Assembly (NCBI RefSeq): GCF_001536285.1
Contig: NZ_FAOZ01000020.1
Location: forward strand, 1-64,000
Direction of reading: 5' to 3'
DNA from: Parafrankia irregularis
Lineage (GTDB): Bacteria; Actinomycetota; Actinomycetes; Frankiales; Frankiaceae
Length of the DNA: 64,000 nt
Shown here: one piece after another, positions 33,807 through 43,140 of the stretch
Numbering within the stretch: the stretch's first letter is position 1
Layout: each line of letters starts with the position of its first letter
Notes under the pieces: generated by a model
Database searches by the model: none
Told to the model about the DNA's origin: nothing
What the model saw: only the letters and a program-made list of their open reading frames with translations
Translations under genes and position numbers: made by a program

Positions 33807-36232
33807 CAGCCGGCCCGGTGCGGCTTACCGCCGGCGATCGCCCGCCGGCCCGCCCGCCCGGCGTGGCCGAGCGCCGAGGTCTCTCTGGCAATCCTGTCGA
33901 TGAGCTCGAGAAGCTCCTCGGTGCGGGCGTCCCAGGAGTCGCGCTCGACATGGCGGCGCCGGCCGGCCGGGTCGCCGGGCCCACCGTCGGCGATGGTGTC
34001 CCGGATGAGCTGGACGAAGTCCTCCGGACTCCCCGCCACCCGCACCACATCGCGGTCACTGGCGATCTGCGGGTAGTCCGTGGTCACGACGGGCAGCCCC
34101 AGAGCCAGATATTCCTTCAGCTTGATGGGGTTGCAGAACCGGATCCACTCGTTGCGCAGCCATGGCATGATCGCCACGTCGAACGCGGCACCGTAGGCCG
34201 GGATCTGCTCGTAGGGGCGGAATCCGAGCCAGTGCACGTTCGAGTAGGCCTCGAAGCGGCGCATCGAACAGGTCGCGTCACCGATGAGGACCAGGCTCGC
34301 GCTCGGGATCTGGGCCGCGACCTGTTCCAGCAGGTCGAAATCGACCGTGTAGTCGTCGAGCCCGCCGAAGAAACCGATCCGCGGCCCCGGGATGCGGGCG
34401 ATGTCGGCGGGGGCCGGACCGGCCGTTGCCGCGTTGAAGTGGCCCAGGTCGACGCCGTGCCCGAGAAAGTGCGCCCGGTCCGCCACCGCCGCGCCGTCCC
34501 GGCTCATGAGCTCGTGACTGACGTAGAGAACCCGATCGCTGTGCCGCAGCAGCTCGTCCTCCAGCGCGGCCACCACCGCGCCGTTGCTCTCGGTGAATTC
34601 GGAGTGCTTGTCGGACCGGTTGTAAAGGAGGCCCGACCGCGCGAGCGGGCGAACCGTGTCCCAGGCCGTGGGCATCGTCACGAAATAGGCGGGCGCACCC
34701 AGCCCCAGGCGCTTCGCCACCCGGGCCACCTGAAAACGCACCAGCCAGGCGTTCACCACACGACCCGCGCGGCTGCCGTACAGGGGCAGGAGGACCGGCG
34801 AGAGGACATGGAAGTCCGGAAGGTCCGCACGCGGTGTTCTGACCCCGCGCGAAATACTCTTCGCCTTCCGCGCTATCCGCCGCAGCGGCTGGGTGCTCCG
34901 GCCCGGCAAGGGCATCCGCACCGCCAGGCTGTTGACGAACAGCACCGGCCGGTGTGCGGCTATCCGGGTCATGAGCTGGAAATCCGAGTGGGCCCGGTTG
35001 TGATACCACCAGTCCTGGCCGGAGAAGCACACGATCGGCGGCGCACCGGCGACGTCGGCGGGCAGCGCGTGCGTCGCCGACACGGCCCGGGTCGGCGCGC
35101 CGGAGACCCCGGGAGAGCCGGCGGAACGGACCGGGAGCGGAATCACGGCCGGGATCCGGTTCGCGAGGCGCGACCCTCGGGCACCAGCTCGCCCACCACG
35201 ACCACCACGACCACCACGACCGCCGCGGCTGCGGCGGCTTCCGGTGGCCGCCGCCCCCGGCTGCCTGCCGCCCGCGCGTTCCACCAGCCGCGGCTGGCTC
35301 GCCGTCAGCAGCCCTTTCACCGCTGCCTTGCTGATGGCCCGGCCGGACGCGGCCCGGAGAAGCTCGCCCGTGAGAACCGCCGCGGTGAACGCGGCACTCG
35401 CCGCGAGGCCGTGCCGGGACCTGAACAGCCGCAACCGGTTGGCTGTGAGCAATGTCCACAGCGCGGGCGAGGTGCCCGACTCCCCGCCGAGATGCACGCC
35501 CACCGCGGCCGGCGCGAGGCGCAGCCGGAAACCGGCCTCCCGAACCCGCAGGAGGAAATCGGTCTCCTCGGAGTAAAGAAAGTACGCCTCGTCCCAGTCC
35601 CCGACGGCTTCCAGGCATTGCCGCGAGACCAGCAGCGCGGCACCGGTGGCCCAGTCCGCCTCGCTCGGCGCCTCATAGGCCCCCGGCGCGACAACCACCT
35701 CACCCAGCGCCGGCCACCGGCCGGCACGGCCACCGAACAACGCCTCGCCCCAGGCCCGGCCGACGGAGGGCTCCCTGCGCAACGAGAACGCGAGCGTGCC
35801 GTCGGCCCCGAGCAGTCTGGGCGCGACGACGCCCGTACCGGGTCGCTCCAGCAGTTCCAGCATCGCGGGCACGGCCCCTGGACGGAGCCTGATGTCGGGA
35901 TTCAGGACGAGCACCGCGGAGGCCGGCGAGGAGGCCGCCCGGATCCCCCGGTTGATCGCCGCCGCATAGCCGACGTTCCCCCCGGTGGGGACGATCCTGA
36001 TGCCATCGCCGGCCGCCCGGGCAACCTCAAGCGTCGCGTCGCTGGAGGCGTTGTCGACAACGAGAGTCTCGACCGGGACCCGACCGCACGCCGCGGGCAG
36101 GGCCGCCAGGCATTCAGCCAGGACGGGTGCGCTGTTGAAGGTAACGATGACCACCGAGACGAGCGGCAGGTCGGATCCGGCGGCCGCGCCGCCATCGGCG
36201 GTCGGACCTACCTCGCAAACATCCATGGCCAT
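33806..36232 (-). CDS. Two-domain glycosyltransferase: GT2 fused to a GT4-like domain
   Basis: 808 residues. Residues ~20-290 are a rhamnosyltransferase-like GT2: SVVIVTFNSAPVLAECL, VVDNASSDATLEVA, GGNVGYAAAINRGI, LVLNPDIRL (metal site) and DEAYFLYSEETDFLLR. A linker near 330-370 is rich in Arg-Gly (GGRGGRGGRGGRAG). Residues ~400-790 are a GT-B enzyme with VCFSGQDWWYHNRAHSDFQL, NRSDKHSEFTESN, RIGFFGGLDDYTVDFDLL and a donor-site KLKEYLALGLPVVTTDYPQ. One chain may add two successive sugars. The stop overlaps the AsnB start (TGATG). It heads the minus-strand operon. Confidence 0.87.
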   Translation of the reverse strand: MAMDVCEVGPTADGGAAAGSDLPLVSVVIVTFNSAPVLAECLAALPAACGRVPVETLVVDNASSDATLEVARAAGDGIRIVPTGGNVGYAAAINRGIRAASSPASAVLVLNPDIRLRPGAVPAMLELLERPGTGVVAPRLLGADGTLAFSLRREPSVGRAWGEALFGGRAGRWPALGEVVVAPGAYEAPSEADWATGAALLVSRQCLEAVGDWDEAYFLYSEETDFLLRVREAGFRLRLAPAAVGVHLGGESGTSPALWTLLTANRLRLFRSRHGLAASAAFTAAVLTGELLRAASGRAISKAAVKGLLTASQPRLVERAGGRQPGAAATGSRRSRGGRGGRGGRGGRAGARGSRLANRIPAVIPLPVRSAGSPGVSGAPTRAVSATHALPADVAGAPPIVCFSGQDWWYHNRAHSDFQLMTRIAAHRPVLFVNSLAVRMPLPGRSTQPLRRIARKAKSISRGVRTPRADLPDFHVLSPVLLPLYGSRAGRVVNAWLVRFQVARVAKRLGLGAPAYFVTMPTAWDTVRPLARSGLLYNRSDKHSEFTESNGAVVAALEDELLRHSDRVLYVSHELMSRDGAAVADRAHFLGHGVDLGHFNAATAGPAPADIARIPGPRIGFFGGLDDYTVDFDLLEQVAAQIPSASLVLIGDATCSMRRFEAYSNVHWLGFRPYEQIPAYGAAFDVAIMPWLRNEWIRFCNPIKLKEYLALGLPVVTTDYPQIASDRDVVRVAGSPEDFVQLIRDTIADGGPGDPAGRRRHVERDSWDARTEELLELIDRIARETSALGHAGRAGRRAIAGGKPHRAG

Positions 36233-36649
36233 CCCCCCATAGCCGAACGCTGCCAGTCGCGAGCAGCGCCCGGGTCATAGTACGGGTATGACCGCCCTTG
36301 CCCCCACGGGGGCCGTCCGCTATCGTCATCCGCCGGATGCCCTGAAGTGGGTGATCCGGCAGGCTGGCCAGATCTCATACCAGCCCAGATCACGTACCAG
36401 CTAGGCTCACGTACGGCTCGGCATCATGTACCGACTAGACCAGGTAGGTCAGTAGACCAGGTAGCCGCTGGACCATACTAGCTACCAGACAACTACTACT
36501 GCCTGCGATAACCGGTCACTTGTCGCAGTCGGTCAGTTCATGTAGAGGCATCTACACGGTTGCAGTACAACACACCACCCGAACCTCAGATACACGAATG
36601 TTCAGCAGCCGAGTTCCACGGTGCCGCCGCGTTGGGGGGAGCAGTGGCT
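36233..36649. promoter_or_regulatory. Divergent promoter region with several inverted repeats
   Basis: 417 bases of lower GC than the surroundings. Inverted repeats: GGTCATA/TATGACC (36273-36293, ~40 bases before the minus-strand start), GCCGGAT/ATCCGGC (36332-36360) and TGTAGA-ggca-TCTACA (36541-36556). A TACTAT on the minus strand inside the first repeat could be a -10 element. CTAG, rare in such genomes, occurs at least three times. The 17-bp array listed separately occupies the centre. Confidence 0.5.
36369..36470. repeat. Six degenerate 17-bp iteron-like units
   Basis: Units start at 36369, 36386, 36403, 36420, 36436 and 36453: CAGATCTCATACCAGCC, CAGATCACGTACCAGCT, AGGCTCACGTACGGCTC, GGCATCATGTACCGACT, TAGACCAGGTAGGTCAG, TAGACCAGGTAGCCGCT. 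A consensus near YAGAYCAcGTACC is shared; spacing is 17 except one 16-base step. A weaker seventh unit may follow at 36469. The array lies mid-way between divergent operons, as an operator array would. Confidence 0.6.
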
Positions 36650-37969
36650 TTGGGAACGTTAGCACGTAAACATGTCCTGATAATCGTCCAGAATCTTCCG
36701 GTTCCGCTGGACCGCAGGGTCTGGCTGGAATGCCAGGCGCTGGTGAGGTCCGGGTACCAGGTTTCCGTCATCTGCCCCAAGGGCCCCGGGGATCCGTCCC
36801 GCGAACTCCTCGACGGTGTGTGGCTCTACAAGTACCGTCCGCCGGCGCAGGCGAACGGCTTCGCCAGCTACATCAACGAGTTCGTCTACTGCTGGCTGCG
36901 GACGGCGCTGCTGTTCGCGCGGATCTTCCTCACCCGCCCGTTCTCCGTGGTGCAGGCCTGCAACCCGCCGGACACCTATGCCCCGCTGGGGCTGATCGCC
37001 AGGCTTCTCGGGGTCCGGTTCGTCTACGACCAGCACGACCTCTGCCCGGAGATCTACCTGGCCCGCTTCGAGAAGCCGTCCAAGAAAATCTTCAAGGCGC
37101 TGCTCGGCCTGGAGCGCGCGACCTACCGGGTCGCGGACCATGTGATCTCCACAAACGAGTCCTATCGCGCGATCGCGATGCGGCGCGGCCACCGCACCCT
37201 CGAGAACACCACCGTCGTGCGCAGTGGTCCCGACACGACCAGGATGAAGCCCGGGCCGGCGCAGCCCGAGCTCCGCCTGGGTCGGGAACACCTCGTCTGC
37301 TATCTGGGCATCATGGGCCCTCAGGACGGCGTGGACATCGTTCTACGGGCGATGGACGTCATCGTTCACAAATTCGGCCGCAAGGACGTGAGTGCCGCCC
37401 TGCTCGGCTTCGGCGACTGTCTTGAGGAGCTGCGCAGGTTGTGCACCGAGCTCGATCTCGACGACTACGTCACGTTCACCGGCAGGGCTGACGCAAACAT
37501 GATTCGGGACTATCTGTCCACCGCCGCGGTCGGCCTCAGCCCTGATCCATACAACGAGCTGAACGACATTTCCACGATGAACAAGACCATGGAATACATG
37601 GCGCACCAGCTCCCGGTCGTGACCTTTGATCTCGCGGAGACCCGGGTCTCCGCGGCGGACTCCGCCGTGTACGTCGAACCGGGTGACATCACCGCGTTCG
37701 CCACCGCCGTCTGTGAGCTCCTCGACGACGCGGACCGGCGCAGCGAGCTGGGCGAACGCGGCCGCCGCCGGGCAGTCGAAGTGCTGGACTGGGCCGCCCA
37801 GGCCCGGGCCTACGTCAGCGTGTACGACCGGCTGCACGGCATCACCCGCTCCGACGGGACGTCCGCCGCGCCGGCGCCGTCCGTGCGGGTTCCCACCCCG
37901 GCCCTCGCGTCGAAGGGCTCCGAGGTCGAGGCGGCCGGAAGCTCCGCCGGGCAGGCGCTGCGCCCATGA
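36650..37969 (+). CDS. Family 4 glycosyltransferase
   Basis: HVLIIVQNLPVPLDRRVWLECQAL and VSVICPKGPGD are a GT4 N-terminus related to FemD/WbnH-like and colanic-acid-type transferases. FVYDQHDLCPEIYLARF, LENTTVVRSGPDTTRM, YLGIMGPQDGVDI and LSPDPYNELNDISTMNKTMEYMAHQLPVV (the donor-site E) complete the fold. The start is uncertain: TTG at 36650 has GGGGGGAG eight bases upstream; GTG at 36644 and TTG at 36560 are in-frame alternatives. The C-terminal ~45 residues are low complexity. It leads a plus-strand operon with methyltransferase, ProX-like and NeuD-like genes. Confidence 0.87.
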   Translation: MGTLARKHVLIIVQNLPVPLDRRVWLECQALVRSGYQVSVICPKGPGDPSRELLDGVWLYKYRPPAQANGFASYINEFVYCWLRTALLFARIFLTRPFSVVQACNPPDTYAPLGLIARLLGVRFVYDQHDLCPEIYLARFEKPSKKIFKALLGLERATYRVADHVISTNESYRAIAMRRGHRTLENTTVVRSGPDTTRMKPGPAQPELRLGREHLVCYLGIMGPQDGVDIVLRAMDVIVHKFGRKDVSAALLGFGDCLEELRRLCTELDLDDYVTFTGRADANMIRDYLSTAAVGLSPDPYNELNDISTMNKTMEYMAHQLPVVTFDLAETRVSAADSAVYVEPGDITAFATAVCELLDDADRRSELGERGRRRAVEVLDWAAQARAYVSVYDRLHGITRSDGTSAAPAPSVRVPTPALASKGSEVEAAGSSAGQALRP

Positions 37970-38685
37970 GCATGGCGAGGAACGTCCGCCGTCTCATGGT
38001 GGAGTCGCCGAACTCGCTCGGCGCGCGCAGTCGCGGCCGCCGCTGGGAGCGAGTGCGTGAGTTCTTCCCGAGCATCGATGACATGCGGGTCATCGATCTC
38101 GGTGGGACCGTCGACTTCTGGCTGCGGCTCGACCGCCGGCCGGCGCACGTCGTGGTGATCAACCTCGACAAGCCCGCCGAGCCCGCGCCGCCCGACATCA
38201 CGGTGATCGTCGGCGACGCGTGCAACCCGCCGCCGGAAGCCCTCGTCGGGGACTTCGACCTGGTCTTCTCGAACTCGGTGATCGAGCACGTGGGCGGGCA
38301 TGCCAACCGGCTCGCCTTCGCGGAGGTGGCTCGGCGGGTCGCGCCGCTGCACTGGGTGCAGACACCGAACCGCTACTTCCCGCTTGAGCCGCACTGGCTC
38401 TTCCCGGGCTTCCAGTTCCTGCCCGTGGCGGCGCGGGCCTCTGTCGCGCAGCACTGGCCGCTCGCGCACACGAAGTCGGCGACCAGGCAGGACGCGCTGC
38501 GCGCGACCATGTCGACCGAGCTGATCGGCCGGACCGAGCTGAAGGCGTACTTCCCCGACTCCGACATCGTCGAGGAGCGGACGGGGCCACTCACGAAATC
38601 GATCATCGCGGTCCGCCCGGAGGTCTCCGGGGCCTTCAGCGCCGCACTCCCGACGGCAGATCCTGGTGGAGGCCCAGCGCGGTGA
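37966..38685 (+). CDS. SAM-dependent class I methyltransferase
   Basis: MRVIDLGGTVDFWL is a divergent SAM motif I; VIVGDACNPPPE, DLVFSNSVIEHVGGH and a later HWVQTPNRYFPLEPHWLFPGFQF follow the Methyltransf_11/25 pattern seen in glycan-cluster enzymes. The YFPLEPHW segment is common in methyltransferases associated with polysaccharide loci. The acceptor is likely a sugar hydroxyl or carboxylate. ATGA overlap with the preceding glycosyltransferase. Confidence 0.8.
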   Translation: MSMARNVRRLMVESPNSLGARSRGRRWERVREFFPSIDDMRVIDLGGTVDFWLRLDRRPAHVVVINLDKPAEPAPPDITVIVGDACNPPPEALVGDFDLVFSNSVIEHVGGHANRLAFAEVARRVAPLHWVQTPNRYFPLEPHWLFPGFQFLPVAARASVAQHWPLAHTKSATRQDALRATMSTELIGRTELKAYFPDSDIVEERTGPLTKSIIAVRPEVSGAFSAALPTADPGGGPAR

Positions 38686-39656
38686 GACTGCCGGAAGGGC
38701 GAGCTCGGCGTGGTGCCGCCATCGGCGCCGTGCTCTGCGTCGTGCTCGTGGGTGTCCTGGTCGGCGCGCGTCTCGCGGGCGTCGGAACGGGCGATGACAG
38801 CGGCGAGGGCGCCTCGAGCCGACCACAGCTGGTGGTCGGCTCGACCGGCGCGCCCGACGACGCGCTGGTCGCCGACCTGTACGCGCGGGAGCTCAGCGAC
38901 CACGGGCACAACGCGGTCGTCCGCACCTTCGAGAGCCGTGACCAGCTGATGTGGGCCTTGGAGGAGGGCACCGTCGACCTCGCGCCGACCTACCTCGACG
39001 AGCTGCGCGACAGCCTCGCCGAACAGGCCGGCAGCGGGGTGCAGACGACCCCCGCCCTCGGCTCGAACGTCGCCGAGGTCACCGGCCTGATGCAGGCCCT
39101 GACCCAGCGGAAGCTGATCGCCTACCCCACCGCCCCCGGCGGGCGTACGCCGGCGTTCGCGGTAACCGCGGCGACCGCCGAGCAGGCCCACCTGAGCACC
39201 CTGTCGGACCTGGCCGCACCGGGCGTGGCGAGCGGGCTGACCCTCGGCGCGCCGGCAGCCTGCCAGACCTGGGCGGGATGCCTGCCGGCGCTGCGGGACT
39301 CCTACGGCGTCGGCTTCGGGCAGGCGAAGGAGCTTGACGACGGTGGGCCCGGCACGATCCGCGCCCTGCTGGACGGAACCGTGCAGGTGGCACTCGTCTA
39401 CGGCTCGGATCCCGCGGTCGCCGCGAACAAGCTGGTCCTGCTGCAGGACGACCGGCACCTGCTCCCCGCCAACAACCTGCTGCCGCTGGTGCGCATGGAC
39501 GTCGCCAACCTCGAGCTCCAGGGCCTGCTGTACCAGGTCACCCAGACCCTCACCACCGCGAACCTGCTGGAGCTTCAGCAGCAGGTGAGCGCGGCACCCG
39601 ACGGTCGCGCCCGCGCCATCGAGAGCTATCTCGACAAACACGTCCAGACTGGTTGA
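38682..39656 (+). CDS. OpuAC/ProX-like substrate-binding protein
   Basis: One N-terminal hydrophobic helix (AAIGAVLCVVLVGVLVGARLAG) without a lipobox cysteine, then a glycine-betaine/osmoprotectant-type domain: LVVGSTGAPDDALVADLYARELSDHG, FESRDQLMWALEEGTVDLAPTYLDELRDSL and VYGSDPAVAANKLVLLQDD. Transport partners (permease, ATPase) are absent nearby. The GTG overlaps the methyltransferase stop, placing it firmly inside a glycan operon. It may have been reused as a membrane-anchored ligand binder; this is inference. Confidence 0.8.
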   Translation: MRLPEGRARRGAAIGAVLCVVLVGVLVGARLAGVGTGDDSGEGASSRPQLVVGSTGAPDDALVADLYARELSDHGHNAVVRTFESRDQLMWALEEGTVDLAPTYLDELRDSLAEQAGSGVQTTPALGSNVAEVTGLMQALTQRKLIAYPTAPGGRTPAFAVTAATAEQAHLSTLSDLAAPGVASGLTLGAPAACQTWAGCLPALRDSYGVGFGQAKELDDGGPGTIRALLDGTVQVALVYGSDPAVAANKLVLLQDDRHLLPANNLLPLVRMDVANLELQGLLYQVTQTLTTANLLELQQQVSAAPDGRARAIESYLDKHVQTG

Positions 39657-39663
39657 TCGCCAG

Positions 39664-40350
39664 ATGACCAGCGGCAGGGAATCAGTCATTCTGGTCGCGG
39701 CCTCCGGGCTGGCCAGGGAGACCGCCGAGGCCGTCCACGCGGCGGGCGGCTACGAGCTCGCCGGGTTCGTCGACGACAATCCGCAGCGGTGGGGCACCGA
39801 GGTCGACGGGCTGCCGGTGCTCGGCGGCCTGGAGGCCATCTCGGCGCGGTCGTCGGCCCGAATAGTGCTCTGCCCCGGGCCCGGGTGGGCTCGCCGGCGG
39901 CTGGCGCACCGGCTCGCCGCGGCGGGCGTCCCCGAGGAGCGCTACGCGACGATCATCCATCCGACGGCGGCCGTGGCGAGATCCTCGGAGATCAGCCCCG
40001 GATGTGTCCTGCTCGCCGGGGTCGTGCTGACGGCGTCCGTGCGGCTGGGCCGGCACGTGGTGATCATGCCGAACACCGTTCTCACCCACGACGACGTCGT
40101 CGACGACTACGCCACGCTGTGCGCCTCGGTCTCGCTGGCCGGGTCGGCGCGAGTGGGATCAGGCGCCTATGTCGGGGCCGGGGCGCTGGTACGGGAGGGC
40201 GTCGCCATCGGGGCCTGGTCGACGCTGGGCATGGGCGCCGTCGCCCTGCGGGATGTTCCGGATGGCGAGGTCTGGGTGGGGAATCCGGCCCGCTTCCTGC
40301 GGCGGGCGGCGCTCCCGGGCGACCAGCCCTCGGCGACCAGCCCCTCCTAG
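39664..40350 (+). CDS. NeuD/PglD-type sugar O/N-acyltransferase
   Basis: An N-terminal Rossmann-like domain ([42 protein letters not shown]) is followed by left-handed beta-helix repeats ([36 protein letters not shown] with the catalytic His). This is the NeuD/PglD family, which acetylates amino sugars or sialic-acid-like sugars. It ends at a CTAG that also forms the rfbA stop on the other strand. Small gap of 7 bases to the ProX-like gene. Confidence 0.87.
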   Translation: MTSGRESVILVAASGLARETAEAVHAAGGYELAGFVDDNPQRWGTEVDGLPVLGGLEAISARSSARIVLCPGPGWARRRLAHRLAAAGVPEERYATIIHPTAAVARSSEISPGCVLLAGVVLTASVRLGRHVVIMPNTVLTHDDVVDDYATLCASVSLAGSARVGSGAYVGAGALVREGVAIGAWSTLGMGAVALRDVPDGEVWVGNPARFLRRAALPGDQPSATSPS

Positions 40351-41210
40351 CCCTCCAGCAGGCCCTGCAGATAGACGCCGTAGCCGCTCTTCGCCAGCGG
40401 CGCCGTCAGCGCCCGCAGCTCCTCGTCGGTGATGAACCCCTCACGCCAGGCGACCTCCTCGACGCAGCCGATCTTCAGCCCCTGCCGTTCCTCGATGACC
40501 TGGACGAACTGGGCGGCCTGCATCAGGGAGTTGAACGTGCCGGTGTCGAGCCAGGCGGTACCCCGGTCGAGCAGGTGCACGTTGAGCTTGCCGCGGCGCA
40601 GGTACTCCTGGTTGACCGCGGTGATCTCCAGCTCGCCCCGCTCGCTCGGCTTCGTCTCCTCGGCGATCTCCAGCACCGAGTTGTCATAGAAATAGAGACC
40701 GGTGACGGCGTACCTGGACTTCGGTGCCACCGGCTTCTCCTCGATGGAGATCGCACGCCGCCGGCCATCGAACTCGACGACGCCATAACGCTCTGGATCC
40801 GAGACGTGATACGCGAAGACCACGCCGCCGTCCGGATCGGTGTAGCGCTTCAGCTGGTCACCGAGGCCGACCCCGTAGAAGATGTTGTCGCCGAGAACGA
40901 GGGCGACCTTGTCGCGGCCCACGAAATCCGCACCGATAATGAAGGCCTCGGCCAGGCCTCTCGGTTCGTCCTGGATCGCGTACTCGAACTGGCAGCCGAT
41001 CCTCGATCCGTCGCCGAGCAGGCGCTGGAACTGAGCCTGGTCCTGCGGAGTGGTTATGACGAGGATCTCACGGATCCCCGCGGCCATCAGGGTCGAGAGC
41101 GGATAGTAGATCATGGGCTTGTCGTACACCGGCATGAGCTGCTTGCTGACCGCGTGGGTGATGGGATACAGCCGGGATCCGGTGCCGCCCGCGAGAATTA
41201 TTCCCTTCAT
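40347..41210 (-). CDS. rfbA: Glucose-1-phosphate thymidylyltransferase
   Basis: Makes dTDP-glucose from glucose-1-phosphate and dTTP. Signature motifs: [20 protein letters not shown] (nucleotide loop), [28 protein letters not shown] (metal Asp), [20 protein letters not shown] and [11 protein letters not shown]. 287 residues from the ATG at 41210, the usual RmlA size; a longer start at 41246 would add 12 residues. It is downstream of rfbC on the same strand (73-base gap). rfbB and rfbD are not in the window. Confidence 0.96.
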   Translation of the reverse strand: MKGIILAGGTGSRLYPITHAVSKQLMPVYDKPMIYYPLSTLMAAGIREILVITTPQDQAQFQRLLGDGSRIGCQFEYAIQDEPRGLAEAFIIGADFVGRDKVALVLGDNIFYGVGLGDQLKRYTDPDGGVVFAYHVSDPERYGVVEFDGRRRAISIEEKPVAPKSRYAVTGLYFYDNSVLEIAEETKPSERGELEITAVNQEYLRRGKLNVHLLDRGTAWLDTGTFNSLMQAAQFVQVIEERQGLKIGCVEEVAWREGFITDEELRALTAPLAKSGYGVYLQGLLEG

Positions 41211-41283
41211 ACCAGCCGCCGCCCGCCTTTCGGCGCCGATCCCCACTGATCGGCGCGAGGTCCTACGCGCATTACCCGCACCG

Positions 41284-41859
41284 TCACGCCGACGCCTCGA
41301 ACGGACGGGCGTCCGCCAGCGGCACGTGCCCGCGGTCCCGCTCCGAGATCACGGCCTTGTCCAGCGGGATCGGCCAGTGCACGCCAACCTCCGGGTCCGC
41401 CAGGTTGACAAACACGTACTCGTCGTACTGATCGGCACTCCAGTGGCGGTTCACACTGTAGAGGTAGTAGGTGTCGTCGACCAGTGTCTGGAACGAGTTG
41501 GCCACCCCCCGCGGCAGGAAGACCGCACGGCCGTTATCGATCTCCACCGTGACGACCCGCCCGAAGTTCTCGCCCCTCCGCAGGTCGAGAAAGGCGCAGA
41601 AGACCTGGCCGGCGACCACCGAGATATATTTGTCCCACGGCTCGGCGTGAAAGCCTCGGGTAACCCCGGCCTGCCGGTTGTACGAGACGCTGGTCTGGAC
41701 CACCTCGAAGGATTCCGGCAGCCCGGCGGCGACGAGTTTGGCCCGATGGAACTTCTCCTGAAACCAGCCACGCTCGTCACCGATGCTCGTGATATCGAAG
41801 ACGAGCAGCCCCGGAATCTCCGTCTCCCGGGCGGTGAACTCGGTTGTTGCCACGGCCAT
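41284..41859 (-). CDS. rfbC: dTDP-4-dehydrorhamnose 3,5-epimerase family protein
   Basis: A cupin of 191 residues. [23 protein letters not shown] is the classic RmlC start; [15 protein letters not shown] holds the catalytic His and Lys; [10 protein letters not shown] and [17 protein letters not shown] follow. [18 protein letters not shown] is the C-terminal signature. Family members 3,5- or 3-epimerise dTDP-4-keto-6-deoxyglucose. The exact product could differ from L-rhamnose since this subgroup ([12 protein letters not shown]) is not the textbook RmlC. GAGGGGGAG precedes the ATG. Confidence 0.85.
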   Translation of the reverse strand: MAVATTEFTARETEIPGLLVFDITSIGDERGWFQEKFHRAKLVAAGLPESFEVVQTSVSYNRQAGVTRGFHAEPWDKYISVVAGQVFCAFLDLRRGENFGRVVTVEIDNGRAVFLPRGVANSFQTLVDDTYYLYSVNRHWSADQYDEYVFVNLADPEVGVHWPIPLDKAVISERDRGHVPLADARPFEASA

Positions 41860-42162
41860 GCGAAACTCCCCCTCGCGTCGTCGGTCGCACCACGAGAGCA
41901 GCCTGCCTGGCCGAGACTCTCCGCGTGCGAACCGTCCCCCTGACGCTTGCCTGGCGAATCATAAACCGGCTCGCCAGCCGGATGCCGGCGGGACGACGCA
42001 CCGGTGGGACCATCGGTTCTTCCGGGACCGCTCCTTTGTTCGGACGTACCTGATGGGACCGAGCCTGGTGGGACGGACCTCGGTGCCCACCGCTCCAGTG
42101 TCCCGTGCGGGGCCGCCGCCGCCGGGCGTTTCGCCCTGGCGCGTCTGGCCACCGGTTACCGC
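41860..42162. other. 303-base gap between rfbC and rsmI
   Basis: No gene is supported. CTGGCGA (41951-41957) and TCGCCAG (41971-41977) form a 7-bp inverted repeat around a short AT-rich patch (AATCATAAA), a plausible site for the rfbC promoter/operator. Confidence 0.4.
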
Positions 42163-43101
42163 TCAGCTCTCGACAGCCGCCTCGGCATCGGCCTCGGAGT
42201 CACGCGTCGCGATGACCGCGTCGTAGACGTGGCGGGGTGTGACGCCGTTCTCGGCGGCGACGGCCTTGCGCGCCTCCTTCGGCGCCATGCCACCGGCGAT
42301 GAGACGCGCGACGGCGGCGGCCAGGGCCGCGGGCCCCACCGCACCCCCGGCCGCGCCTTCCTCCACCGCACCCGCGGCCGCTCCGCCGGCGCCACGTCCA
42401 CCGCCACTGCCGCCTGCGCCGGCACCTGCGATCACCAGAGTGAACTCACCGCGGATCACCCGGCCGTCGGTCGCCCACTCCACCAGGCCGGCCAGATCGG
42501 TCCGGACGATCTCCTCCCAGGTCTTGGTCAGCTCCCGGCACAGCGCCGCACGCCGGCCACTACCGAGGACGTCCGCAAGGTCGCGCAGCGCCGCCAGCAG
42601 GCGGTGCGGGGACTCGAGGAAGACCATCGTCCGGGGTTCCGCGGCCAGTCCACGCAGCCGGGCACGGCGCTCACCGGCCTTGCGGGGCAGGAATCCCTCG
42701 AACGTCCACCGGTCCGAGGGCAGCCCGCTGACCGCCAGCGCCGCCGTCACCGCGGACGGGCCGGCGACGACCGTGACCGCGACCCCGGCCCGCGCCGCCG
42801 CGGCCACCAGGCGGTACCCGGGGTCCGAGACACCCGGCATGCCCGCGTCGGTGATCAGCGCGACGGTGCGGCCGGCGAGCAGTTGCTCGGTGAGCATCTC
42901 GGCGCGTGCGCCCTCGACCGCGTCATAGCAGGAGACCACCCGCCCCCCGATGGTGATCCCGAGCGCGTGCGCGAGGCGGCGCAGCCGCCGCGTGTCCTCG
43001 GCGGCGACGATGTCCGCGCTCGCGAGCACCTCGCCGAGGCGCGGACTGGCATCCCGAGGGTCGCCGATCGGGGCACCGCACAGCACCAGGGTCCCGGACA
43101 C
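42163..43101 (-). CDS. rsmI: 16S rRNA (cytidine1402-2'-O)-methyltransferase RsmI
   Basis: Methylates the ribose of C1402 in the ribosomal P site. LVLCGAPIGDPRDASPR, AAEDTRRLRRLAHALG, LITDAGMPGVSDPGYRLV and FEGFLPRKAGERRARL are RsmI signatures of the tetrapyrrole-methylase fold. The insertion GAGGSGGGRGAGG near residue 230 is a Gly/Ala-rich linker. It is divergent from pmt with only 39 bases between starts, the same arrangement as Rv1003/Rv1002c in Mycobacterium tuberculosis. Confidence 0.95.
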   Translation of the reverse strand: MSGTLVLCGAPIGDPRDASPRLGEVLASADIVAAEDTRRLRRLAHALGITIGGRVVSCYDAVEGARAEMLTEQLLAGRTVALITDAGMPGVSDPGYRLVAAAARAGVAVTVVAGPSAVTAALAVSGLPSDRWTFEGFLPRKAGERRARLRGLAAEPRTMVFLESPHRLLAALRDLADVLGSGRRAALCRELTKTWEEIVRTDLAGLVEWATDGRVIRGEFTLVIAGAGAGGSGGGRGAGGAAAGAVEEGAAGGAVGPAALAAAVARLIAGGMAPKEARKAVAAENGVTPRHVYDAVIATRDSEADAEAAVES

Positions 43102-43140
43102 CCGACCAGTCTGCCAGGGCCCAGGACCTAGGCTGATCGC

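Noticed and set aside
33818-36280. 820-residue plus-strand frame opposite the fused glycosyltransferase
   Set aside because: No domain character; the minus strand holds two complete glycosyltransferase signatures.
36369-36470. CRISPR array
   Set aside because: Repeats are 17 bp, degenerate and back-to-back without unique spacers, and no cas genes are present.
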